A DNA stretch of 64,000 nucleotides from an uncultured Caulobacterales bacterium (GTDB taxonomy: Bacteria; Pseudomonadota; Alphaproteobacteria; Caulobacterales; Caulobacteraceae), in the NCBI GenBank assembly GCA_903900155.1, contig CAIUMD010000047.1, positions 1 to 64,000 on the forward strand, written 5' to 3'. Below, in pieces: positions 28,831 to 37,386 of this stretch (the first letter of the stretch is position 1; each line of letters starts with the position of its first letter). The notes under the pieces are model-generated. The model made no database searches. It saw nothing but the letters and a program-made list of their open reading frames with translations, and was not told where the DNA came from. The position numbers were made by a program, and so were the translations under genes.

Positions 28831-29499
28831 CTATTTGACGACTTGGGTCGACCAGCTGCCGTCCGCGTTGAGCGAGGCGTTGATGATCGAATAGCCGCCC
28901 GTGAAATCACAGATGGCGGAGTTGACGCTCGACTGGGTGAAGTTCATCACCGTACCGGCCGTATATTTGCCGGTTTGGACGTAGTACTTCAGGATCGGTT
29001 GGCAGTCGGTGTGGCTGGACGGATTGGCGACCACGAAGTTCGACAGCGTGATTCCGCCGTTCACCTCGACCGCCGAGCCCACATTGTAGATGGACGGCGG
29101 CGACAAATAGGTGGGGGTCGTGATCCGGAAGGCGCCGGGTTGAACATTGACGCCGGCGCTCGGCTGCGACAGGCCCAGCGGGTCGATTGACGCCATCGTC
29201 GCGCTGTTGGCGCTGCCGGTGGCCGGCGTCAGGTCGATGGCCCGGCTGGCCGAGGCGTAGCCCGAGGTCTGCCCGATGGTCGGCGTCCTGTGCGCCTGCT
29301 GGATGCCCGCGTAGTACTGCATGTTCACTTGGAACGTGAGCTGGGCGCCGGTTTCCTGGTAGTTGCCGAGGCTCTGGGAGTAGAGGCTGTTGCTGTAGAC
29401 GGCGGAACCGCCGCTATAGACCGCAGGCTGCTGAAAGAAGTAGAATTCTTGGGTCGAAGCGCCAAGATTAGTGACGTTGATGGTCAATAGCGTAGACAT
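28831..29499 (-). CDS. Uncharacterised protein
   Basis: ORF from ATG at 29499 with strong SD (cagggagataaat ATG); MSTLLTINVTNLGASTQEFYFFQQPAVYSGG...; no family recognised. Confidence 0.8.
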   Translation of the reverse strand: MSTLLTINVTNLGASTQEFYFFQQPAVYSGGSAVYSNSLYSQSLGNYQETGAQLTFQVNMQYYAGIQQAHRTPTIGQTSGYASASRAIDLTPATGSANSATMASIDPLGLSQPSAGVNVQPGAFRITTPTYLSPPSIYNVGSAVEVNGGITLSNFVVANPSSHTDCQPILKYYVQTGKYTAGTVMNFTQSSVNSAICDFTGGYSIINASLNADGSWSTQVVK

Positions 29500-29679
29500 A
29501 TTTATCTCCCTGTAAAATTGATTTCGAGGAGATCGCGGCATCGAGGCACCTGGCAACTTTGAAAAGGTGCTCGATGCCTCCGATTACTTTGGTCCCCTCA
29601 CTCAAAATTTAGCGACATTCGACGGGGGCATGCCACGACGTGCTGTTTACCGACGGTATGTGTGAGCATGAGATTTTAC

Positions 29680-30060
29680 CTATGGTTGATGATCGCCAGG
29701 CGCGCCTGACCACGACAGGGGCGGGATTTCCCGGATCAGCGCGACCAGGACCTTGGAGATTCGCGTCGGCCGCTCTCGAAGCCTGCCGATGATGTCGAGT
29801 TCGGCCTCGCTCAGTCGATCGGGCAGCAGCCAGTCGGGTCCGTTGCGACCCATCAGGAACCAGTCCAGCGAGATATCCAGCACCGTGGCCAGGGTGCAGG
29901 CATGGTCGACCGACATCGAATGCCCCTGCGTCCACTTGGTCAGCGCGGCAGGCGAGATATTGAGATCGGCGGCGAGCGCCGTAGCCTTCCGGTGGCCGCG
30001 CGTCATCATCGCCTGCCGCAGTCTCGTCCCACGCTCTTTAGAGAGTCGTTGATTGATCAT
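29680..30060 (-). CDS. Xre/cI-like transcriptional regulator
   Basis: KERGTRLRQAMMTRGHRKATALAADLNISPAALTKWTQGHSMSVDHACTLATVLDISLDWFLMGR. Confidence 0.85.
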   Translation of the reverse strand: MINQRLSKERGTRLRQAMMTRGHRKATALAADLNISPAALTKWTQGHSMSVDHACTLATVLDISLDWFLMGRNGPDWLLPDRLSEAELDIIGRLRERPTRISKVLVALIREIPPLSWSGAPGDHQP

Positions 30061-30253
30061 GGTTGCTCTCCCCAACTGCAACCATGAGAAGGCATTATCA
30101 TTAATACTCGCTTTGAGGGAATTTGTATACGCGTAAGCTTGGCCCCGCAGCGTTCGACGCAGCGGACCCTCCAGCCTTGCGGCCGTGGAGATGATGGTGA
30201 GTTTTGGAGGAAGCTTCGATGGCCAGGCGCCGAACCGGAGCCTGGCCTTGTCG

Positions 30254-30676
30254 TCAGTTCAGCTTCGCCGCCGCGCCGGGCAGGTGCAGCGAGAATTCCG
30301 GGATCTCGACGTCGAACAACTCGCCCTCGTCGGTGACCATGGCGTAGCTGCCCTTCATCGCGCCCGACGGGGTGGGCAGGGGGCAGTTGGAGACGTAGCG
30401 GAAGGCCTCGCGGGGCTTCAGCTCCGGCTGCTCGCCGACCACGCCCGAGCCCTCGACGTCGTTCACGCGGTTGAAGGCGTCGACGATGGTCCAGCGGCGC
30501 GACACCAGGGTCACGGTCTCGACGCCATGGTTCTCGATCTCGACCGTGTAGGACCACAGGTACAGGCCCTGCTCGGGCGAGGATTCCTCGGCCGCGTAGA
30601 TCGGGAAGACGCGCACGACGATGTCGCGCGTGCGCGCTTCATAGGCCGCGCCGTCCTGGCCGCGACGCCGACGCAT
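30254..30676 (-). CDS. apaG: ApaG domain protein
   Basis: FVWSYTVEIEN-like core, LVSRRWTIVDAFNRVNDVEGSGVVGEQPELKPREAFRYVSNCPLPTPSGAMKGSY. Confidence 0.95.
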   Translation of the reverse strand: MRRRRGQDGAAYEARTRDIVVRVFPIYAAEESSPEQGLYLWSYTVEIENHGVETVTLVSRRWTIVDAFNRVNDVEGSGVVGEQPELKPREAFRYVSNCPLPTPSGAMKGSYAMVTDEGELFDVEIPEFSLHLPGAAAKLN

Positions 30677-30698
30677 GCGCTGCATCGGGGGAGAGGTT

Positions 30699-31883
30699 TC
30701 ACGCCTGATCGAGCGCACGGATCACATCCCGCTTGAGGTCTTCGAGGCTTTCCAGGCCCACCGACAGGCGCACGCCGCCTTCGGTAACGCCCAGCGACGG
30801 ACGTTGCTCCTCGGGCACCGAGCGGTGCGTGGTGGTCGGCGGATGGGTCGCCATGGATTTCGCATCGCCCAGGTTGTTGGAGATGTCGACGATCTCCAGG
30901 GCGTTCAGGAACTTGAAGGCCGCCTCGCGCGAGCCCAGGTCCAGGGCGATCACGGTGCCGCCGCCGCTCATCTGCGACTTGGCGACGTTATGGCCGGGGT
31001 GGTCGGGACGGAAGGGGTAGAGCACCGTCTGCACCTTCTTGTGCTCGGCCATGATGTTGGCCAGGGCAAAGGCGCTGTCGGTCTGGCGGCGCACGCGCAG
31101 GTCCAGCGTCTCCAGGCCCTTGACCATGACCCAGGCGTTGAACGGCGACAGCGAGGGGCCGGTGTGGCGCAGGCTGTCGCGGTAGAATTCCTCGTTGATC
31201 GCCTCGCTGGTCAGGAGGGCCCCGCCCAGCACGCGGCCCTGGCCGTCGATATGCTTGGTGGCCGAGTAGACGACGACGTCGGCGCCCAGCTCCAGCGGCT
31301 TCTGGAAGATCGGGGTGGCGAAGACGTTGTCGACAATGACCTTGGCGCCGACCGCGTGGGCCAGCTCCGACACCGCGCGGATGTCGGTGATTTCCAGGAC
31401 CGGGTTCGAGGGTGTCTCGATCAGCACCGCCTTGGTGTTCGGACGGATCGCCGCTTCCCATTCGCGGATGTCGGTGGCGTCGACGAAGGTGGTCTCGACG
31501 CCGAAGCGCGGCAGCCATTCGTTGACGATCCAGCGGCACGAGCCGAACAGGGCGCGGCCGGCCACCACGTGGTCGCCGGCGCGGACCAGACCCATCAGGG
31601 CGGCGTGGATCGAGGCCATGCCGGTCGCCTGGGCGCGGCAGACTTCCGCGCCTTCCAGCAAGGCCAGGCGGTCCTCGAACATCTTTACGGTCGGGTTGTT
31701 GAACCGCGAATAGACGAAGCCGGGATCCTCGCCGGCGAAGCGGCGGTCGGCGCCCTCGGCGCTGTCATAGGTGAAGCCTTGCGTCAGGTAGAGCGCCTCG
31801 GCGGTCTCCATGAACTGCGAACGCGCAAGGCCCCCACGAATGAGCTTCGTCGCGACGTCCCAGTCTTTTGGATCCTCGGCCAC
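30699..31883 (-). CDS. metZ: O-succinylhomoserine sulfhydrylase
   Basis: Cys/Met metabolism PLP enzyme: SATKHIDGQGRVLGG, SRFNNPTVKMFEDRLALLEGAE. Confidence 0.92.
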   Translation of the reverse strand: MAEDPKDWDVATKLIRGGLARSQFMETAEALYLTQGFTYDSAEGADRRFAGEDPGFVYSRFNNPTVKMFEDRLALLEGAEVCRAQATGMASIHAALMGLVRAGDHVVAGRALFGSCRWIVNEWLPRFGVETTFVDATDIREWEAAIRPNTKAVLIETPSNPVLEITDIRAVSELAHAVGAKVIVDNVFATPIFQKPLELGADVVVYSATKHIDGQGRVLGGALLTSEAINEEFYRDSLRHTGPSLSPFNAWVMVKGLETLDLRVRRQTDSAFALANIMAEHKKVQTVLYPFRPDHPGHNVAKSQMSGGGTVIALDLGSREAAFKFLNALEIVDISNNLGDAKSMATHPPTTTHRSVPEEQRPSLGVTEGGVRLSVGLESLEDLKRDVIRALDQA

Positions 31884-32064
31884 GGGCCTTGCCTCATCTC
31901 ACGCGTAAAACCGCCGGCATAAGGAGCGGGGAGGGGGGCCTGGTCAAGCGCCAACGCCCCATCCGCGACCGGAGAATTGTCACGGGCGAAAAACACATTG
32001 TCACGGGCGAGCTTGCCACGGTCTTACCTTGCCTTTGGAGCGAGGTTTGGCGAGTGTCGCGCCG

Positions 32065-33090
32065 ATGACCGACGCCCACGCCGCAGGGATTCTGCCCTGC
32101 CAAAATATCGAAGATTTGATCGTCCAGGAGGCGATCACCTCAGCCACGCCGTTCGACGTCGATCAGGTGCAACCCGCCAGCCTGGACCTGCGCCTGGGCG
32201 CGCGCGCCTGGCGGATCCGCGCCTCGTTCCTGCCGGGCCTGCACCGCAAGGTGCCGGAGCGTCTGAAGGACGTGGCCATGCACGAGCTCGATTTGGCCAA
32301 GGGCGCGGTGCTGGAGAAGGGCTGCGTCTACATCGCCGAGATCCAGGAGCGCCTGGCCCTGCCGATGACGGTGTCGGCGCGCGGCAACCCCAAGAGCTCG
32401 ACGGGCCGGGTGGACGTGTTCGTCCGCCTGCTGACCGACCACAGTCGCGCCTTCGACGATGTCGACGCCGGCTATACGGGCCCGCTCTATATCGAGATCG
32501 CGCCGCAGACCTTCTCGGTGCTGGTCCGCGCCGGCACGCGCCTGAACCAGCTGCGCCTCAAGCGCGGCGAGCCGGCCAAGCTGGCCACCCGCAGCGTCGG
32601 CGTCGACCTGACCTCGGACACCGGCGTCGTCGGCTTCCGCGGTCGTCGCCACGCCGGCGTCGTCGACCTGGACCACGAGGACGGCCACGACCCGCGCGAC
32701 TACTGGGAGCCGCTGGAGGCGCGCCATGGCGAACTGCTGCTGGATCCGGGCGAGTTCTACATCCTGGCCTCCAAGGACGACATCGAGATCCCGGTGCTGG
32801 AAGCCGCCGAGATGACCCCGATCGATCCGTCGGTCGGCGAGTTCCGCGTCCACTATGCCGGCTTCTTCGACCCCGGCTTCGGCACGGAAGAGGCGGCGGC
32901 GGTCGGCTCCAAGGGCGTGCTGGAAGTGCGCAGCCACGAGACGCCGTTCCTGCTGGAGGACGGCCAGACCGTCGCGCGGCTGGTCTATGAACCGCTGACC
33001 TCGCGGCCGGTGCGCCTCTATGGCGAAGGCGGCTCGCACTACCAGCGCCAGGGCCTGAAGTTGTCCAAGCATTTCAAGGCCTGGCGCTGA
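32065..33090 (+). CDS. dcd: 2'-deoxycytidine 5'-triphosphate deaminase
   Basis: QPASLDLRLGARAWRIRASFLPG; ARGNPKSSTGRVDVFVRLLTD; dUTPase/dCTP deaminase fold. Confidence 0.88.
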   Translation: MTDAHAAGILPCQNIEDLIVQEAITSATPFDVDQVQPASLDLRLGARAWRIRASFLPGLHRKVPERLKDVAMHELDLAKGAVLEKGCVYIAEIQERLALPMTVSARGNPKSSTGRVDVFVRLLTDHSRAFDDVDAGYTGPLYIEIAPQTFSVLVRAGTRLNQLRLKRGEPAKLATRSVGVDLTSDTGVVGFRGRRHAGVVDLDHEDGHDPRDYWEPLEARHGELLLDPGEFYILASKDDIEIPVLEAAEMTPIDPSVGEFRVHYAGFFDPGFGTEEAAAVGSKGVLEVRSHETPFLLEDGQTVARLVYEPLTSRPVRLYGEGGSHYQRQGLKLSKHFKAWR

Positions 33091-33189
33091 TCGGGCGCAA
33101 GCTGAGTCGTTATGTCGCGGCGGCCGTTCACTAACGGCTGACCAGACTCGCGCTTATCTCGGGGCCTAGTTTCGGTCGGGCCTTAAGAG

Positions 33190-34080
33190 ATGTTTCGTGG
33201 CGTATTGAGACGTCTGTCGCGCGGGGCGATCGCGGCGGGTCTCGTGTGGATGGTCGGTGTTGGCGTCGCCAATGCCGCCCCGGCGATGTGGGAAGTCCGC
33301 GACAAGGACTCCGTCGTTTATCTGTTCGGCTCGATGCACGTGCTGCGTCCGGACGTGCGCTGGCGCACCCGGGCCTTCGATCACGCCTATGCCGCCGCCG
33401 ACCGGGTATGGTTCGAGACCCGCGCAGACCTGCCGCCCAGCGAGGTCAAGGCCCTGGTCGACCGCTATGGCGTCGACGCCGATCGCTCCCTGACCCAGAA
33501 GCTGTCGCCGATCGCGCTCGCCACCCTGCGGCCGGTGCTGGATCGCGACGGCGTGCCGCTGGAGCGCGTCGAGCGCCTGCGGCCCTGGGCGGCGGCGATG
33601 ATGCTGTCGGTCGCGCCGATGACTCGCGAGGGCGGAGCGGTGGCCAGCGGCGTCGACCAGGCCACCACCCAGCGCGCCAGGACGGCCGACAAGCCGATCG
33701 CGACCTTCGAGACCTTCGAGCAGCAGCTGCGCATCTTCGCCGACCTGCCCGAGCAGGCCGAGCTCGACTACCTGGACGACGTCGCCCGCGAACAACTGAC
33801 CCCGCCGCGCGACGGCGTCGCGCTGGAGCGCGCCTGGCTGGCCGGCGACATGAATCGGCTGGGCAGCCGCCTGGTCGATCGCATGAAGACGGACCGTCCG
33901 GCGCTCTATGACGCTCTGCTGAAGCGCCGTAACCTGGCCTGGGCCGATCGCCTGGACGCCGAGATGCGGCAGGGGCGGGGCGCGGACCTGGTGGTCGTCG
34001 GGGCCCTGCACATGGCGGGCGGCGAGGGGCTTCCGGCCCTGATGAAGGCCCGCGGCTACCGCGTTCGAAGGATCCAATGA
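33190..34080 (+). CDS. TraB/GumN family protein
   Basis: MWEVRDKDSVVYLFGSMHVLRPDVRW; VVVGALHMAGGEGLPALMKARGYRVRRI. Confidence 0.92.
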   Translation: MFRGVLRRLSRGAIAAGLVWMVGVGVANAAPAMWEVRDKDSVVYLFGSMHVLRPDVRWRTRAFDHAYAAADRVWFETRADLPPSEVKALVDRYGVDADRSLTQKLSPIALATLRPVLDRDGVPLERVERLRPWAAAMMLSVAPMTREGGAVASGVDQATTQRARTADKPIATFETFEQQLRIFADLPEQAELDYLDDVAREQLTPPRDGVALERAWLAGDMNRLGSRLVDRMKTDRPALYDALLKRRNLAWADRLDAEMRQGRGADLVVVGALHMAGGEGLPALMKARGYRVRRIQ

Positions 34081-34221
34081 ACTGTCGCAGCGCCTGTCGC
34101 GCGGCAACGCGCCGCACCACATCTGGTGGACAGTTGGTGCGCTTACACAAATCCTAGTGGCTGTCCTCGTGAGGCGCGACTCAGTCTCGCCGAGGGCAAA
34201 TCGAGTTCCACGGAGGCCCTT

Positions 34222-34518
34222 ATGGCCCGTACAGCACAAGACCCGTTCCTGATCCTGCAAGGCCGTGTCGAGGCCTGGGAGCGGTGCGCGCGTATCCCCG
34301 GCTGCGACAAGGCGGTCTGGCGCCAGGACAGCGAGGGCCGGGTGATCCGCTGGTCCGACTTCAGCGACCGGTTCTCGCGCTACGGCTGGGAAGTCGTCAG
34401 CCGCCCGCGCCCCGGCATGCTGGGCCGCGCCCTCAAGCGCCTGGAGGCCGTTCACTGGCGCGGCGTCACCGGCGAGACCCTGTCGGTCGATCCGTTCCTG
34501 GGCCGCGAGGCCGCCTAG
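34222..34518 (+). CDS. Hypothetical protein
   Basis: ATG at 34222 (MARTAQDPFLILQGRVEAW), 99 aa, good SD (ggagg). Confidence 0.65.
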   Translation: MARTAQDPFLILQGRVEAWERCARIPGCDKAVWRQDSEGRVIRWSDFSDRFSRYGWEVVSRPRPGMLGRALKRLEAVHWRGVTGETLSVDPFLGREAA

Positions 34519-34634
34519 AAACGTCAAGCTTCTCCGTCCTTTAGTCGATACTGCCTGACAAAATGACAACCACGCTTGACATTGCGTGCGCCTGAGTGAC
34601 AAATGTCCTTGTCATTTAGACGGGGTGGCTTGTC

Positions 34635-35078
34635 ATGGAAAAGATCGAAGCGCGTAAGGTGGTCAGCCGGGAGGAGATCGCTCAGCGGATCCTGGTCGGG
34701 TGTGGCGTCTTCGGCGGGCTGGTCGGCGCCGGTGGCGCTCTCGCGAACCGTCTGGAAATCCAGATCCCGATGCCCGTCATCGCGGTCGGGACGGTCATCA
34801 CGCTGATGGTGATGGCCGGAGTGACGGCGATCTACTGGCGCATGATCGACGAGGCCGCCCGCGAGGCGCACAAGTTCGCGTGGTTCTGGGGCGGCATGGC
34901 CGGGGCCGCCGTGGCGCTGATGATCGGCGCCGTCACGGACTCGGCCTGGCTCACGGCGATGTACGGCGACCTCAAGCCCGCCGGCTGGCTGATCCTGGGC
35001 ATGGGCGGGCTGCTGATCGCCCAAACCATCGGCTACGGGCTGGCCTGGGCCGGCTGGTGGCTGATCCGCCAGCGCTGA
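34635..35078 (+). CDS. Hypothetical multi-pass membrane protein
   Basis: Several hydrophobic segments; first gene of apparent operon with Xre regulator. Confidence 0.75.
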   Translation: MEKIEARKVVSREEIAQRILVGCGVFGGLVGAGGALANRLEIQIPMPVIAVGTVITLMVMAGVTAIYWRMIDEAAREAHKFAWFWGGMAGAAVALMIGAVTDSAWLTAMYGDLKPAGWLILGMGGLLIAQTIGYGLAWAGWWLIRQR

Positions 35079-35089
35079 GGGAGGGGACG

Positions 35090-35491
35090 ATGCGCAACTT
35101 CCAGACCCCCGCCGCCCGCAACTACCTGCGCCGCTTCGTTCCGGCCATGACCGGCTATGTCGTGGTGTTGATGGGATCACTCTGGTTCATCGAGGGCTAT
35201 CATCCCAGGGGGCCGCTGCTGTGGCTGCTGGGCATGGCGCCGGCCATCCCGATCATCGGCGTGATCGCCGCCATGGGTCTCTACCTGATGGAGGAGACCG
35301 ACGAGTTCCTGCGCACCGTGCTGGTCCAGTCGCTGCTGTGGGGCATGGGCGTCACCATGGCGCTGGCCACCGCCTGGGGCTTTCTGGAGAACGTCGAGGC
35401 GGTCCCGCACTTCCCGCTGTACCTGATCTTCCCGGTGTTCTGCGGCGCGTTCGGCCTGGCCCAGCCCTTCGTCCGGAGGCGCTACCAATGA
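35090..35491 (+). CDS. Hypothetical membrane protein
   Basis: MRNFQTPAARNYLRRFVPAMTGYVVVLMGSLWFIEGY; SD gggagggg. Confidence 0.75.
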   Translation: MRNFQTPAARNYLRRFVPAMTGYVVVLMGSLWFIEGYHPRGPLLWLLGMAPAIPIIGVIAAMGLYLMEETDEFLRTVLVQSLLWGMGVTMALATAWGFLENVEAVPHFPLYLIFPVFCGAFGLAQPFVRRRYQ

Positions 35492-35682
35492 AGAACCGCC
35501 TCAAGGTGCTGCGCGCCGAGCGCGACTGGAGCCAAGCGGATCTGGCCGAGGCGCTGCAGGTCTCCCGCCAGACGATCAACGCGCTGGAGACCGGCAAGTA
35601 CGATCCCAGCCTGCCGCTGGCCTTCAAGATCGCCCGGCTGTTCGGGCAACCCATCGAAACCATCTTCCAGGACGAGGCCTGA
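35488..35682 (+). CDS. Small Xre regulator (YgzD-like)
   Basis: MKNRLKVLRAERDWSQADLAEALQVSRQTINALETGKYDPSLPLAFKIARLFGQPIETIF; overlaps upstream gene by 4 bp. Confidence 0.93.
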   Translation: MKNRLKVLRAERDWSQADLAEALQVSRQTINALETGKYDPSLPLAFKIARLFGQPIETIFQDEA

Positions 35683-35687
35683 TCGCC

Positions 35688-36356
35688 ATGACCCTCGTGT
35701 CGCAATTTTCCAAGGCTTACCAGTCCAACCGCCTGGTCCGGGGCCTGGTGTATGGGATCGCCGGCGCGCCGTTCGGCTATCTGTTCGGCCGCTGGCTGGG
35801 AAGCTTCAAGGATTTCGGGGAATGGAATCCTACCTGGCCCGACATGATGGCCGCGCTGCTTGGGGTGTTCATGTTCGGCCTGGGCCTTGGCGTCCTGGCC
35901 GTCTGCGCCAGCCGCAAGGCGCTGGGCCGGCAGCTGGATCCCGAGGGCCGCCGCCCCGCGACGAAGGCCCAGGTCTTCTTCTACGCCCAGAACGGCGTGG
36001 TGCTGCTGCTGGCGGGCGTCATGATGGTCGCGCCGGTCGCGATTAGCACAGCGTTTGACCCCGTCCCGACGTTGGTCGGCTCGGCCGCGATGATCGGCCT
36101 GATCGCGCTGTTCCTGCTGCAGACGGCCATGAACATCTCGGTCTGGATGCGCAGCGACGAACTGCTGCGGCAGGCGATGATCGAGGTCGGCGCGCTGTGC
36201 TTCGTGATCCTGCAAGGCGCCATGTTCCTGTGGGCGGCCGGCGGAAAGCTGGGCCTGCTGCCGGTCATGACCCTGTGGGACGCCGTGCCCGTGATGATGG
36301 GGATGTATCTGCTGATCGCCTTCGCCGTCACCTGGCGTCGCGGCCTGGCCGCCTAA
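35688..36356 (+). CDS. Hypothetical multi-pass membrane protein
   Basis: Multiple TM segments; 5 bp after the Xre gene. Confidence 0.75.
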   Translation: MTLVSQFSKAYQSNRLVRGLVYGIAGAPFGYLFGRWLGSFKDFGEWNPTWPDMMAALLGVFMFGLGLGVLAVCASRKALGRQLDPEGRRPATKAQVFFYAQNGVVLLLAGVMMVAPVAISTAFDPVPTLVGSAAMIGLIALFLLQTAMNISVWMRSDELLRQAMIEVGALCFVILQGAMFLWAAGGKLGLLPVMTLWDAVPVMMGMYLLIAFAVTWRRGLAA

Positions 36357-36445
36357 GCCCAAACAGTACCTCACAAGCGTCCCGTTCCGTCGGCGTCACC
36401 AGACGCCGAAGCCTTCCGCACGTCCCTATCGGGGGAGAGAAACCC

Positions 36446-37330
36446 ATGCTGCGCAAACGCTTCCACCTGTTCGTCACCGCCTTCGCCATCCTGGCCGCCC
36501 TGGGCGTGTTCGGCGGCAACAAGGCCCATGCCGCTGACCGGATGACCGTCACCGTCACGGGCAAGGGCTCCGACGTCATCCTGATCCCCGGCCTGGCCTC
36601 GTCCGGCGCGGTCTGGGACGCCACGGTCAAGCAGCTGGCCGCCTCGCACCGCGTCCACGTCGTCCAGGTGGCGGGCTTCGCCGGCGCGCCGGTCGGCGGC
36701 AATGCCGAAGGACCGGTGGTCGACCCGCTGGTCGAGGCCGTCGACGGCTATATCAAGGCCAACCACCTGAAAGCGCCGGCCGTGATCGGCCACTCGATGG
36801 GCGGCTTCACGGGCCTCTTGCTAGCCCGCCGCCACCCGGAGGACGTCGGTCGGCTGATGATCGTCGACAGCCTGCCGTTCTTCGCCGTGCTGTTCTCGCC
36901 GGGCGCCACGGCCGAGGCCATCAAGCCGCAGGCCGCCATGATGCGCGATGGCATCATCGCCATGGCCCCCGACGCCTTCGCCGCCCAGCAGGCCGCCACG
37001 GCGCCGCGCTTCGTCAAGTCGCCGGACGGCCAGAAGCTGGTTCTGGACTGGTCGAAGACCTCGTCGCAACCGGTCGTGGCTCGCGCCATGTACGACCTGC
37101 TGACCACCGATGCGCGCGGCGAGCTGGCCGCGATCAAGACGCCGGTCACGCTGGTCTACGCCCTCGACGAGACCTTGGGCTTCCCGGCCGAAATGGTCGA
37201 CAAGACCTATGCCGACGCCTACGCGGCCCTGCCGGGCGTGACGCTGAAGCGGATCGACGACACCCGTCACTTCATCATGCTGGACCAGCCCCAGGCCTTC
37301 GCTGCGGCGGTCGAGAGCTTCCTGAAATAG
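36446..37330 (+). CDS. Exported alpha/beta hydrolase
   Basis: Signal peptide; VILIPGLASSGAVWD, VIGHSMGGFTGLLLA, DDTRHFIMLDQP. Confidence 0.92.
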   Translation: MLRKRFHLFVTAFAILAALGVFGGNKAHAADRMTVTVTGKGSDVILIPGLASSGAVWDATVKQLAASHRVHVVQVAGFAGAPVGGNAEGPVVDPLVEAVDGYIKANHLKAPAVIGHSMGGFTGLLLARRHPEDVGRLMIVDSLPFFAVLFSPGATAEAIKPQAAMMRDGIIAMAPDAFAAQQAATAPRFVKSPDGQKLVLDWSKTSSQPVVARAMYDLLTTDARGELAAIKTPVTLVYALDETLGFPAEMVDKTYADAYAALPGVTLKRIDDTRHFIMLDQPQAFAAAVESFLK

Positions 37331-37386
37331 CCTTGCGCACCCGCGCTAACGCTCCATTCTCGACCTCAAGTCATTCGGGGATTTCT

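Noticed and set aside
30699-32064. SAM-II or other SAM riboswitch in the metZ leader
   Set aside because: Checked the minus-strand leader by eye and found no match to the conserved core; direct repeats reported instead
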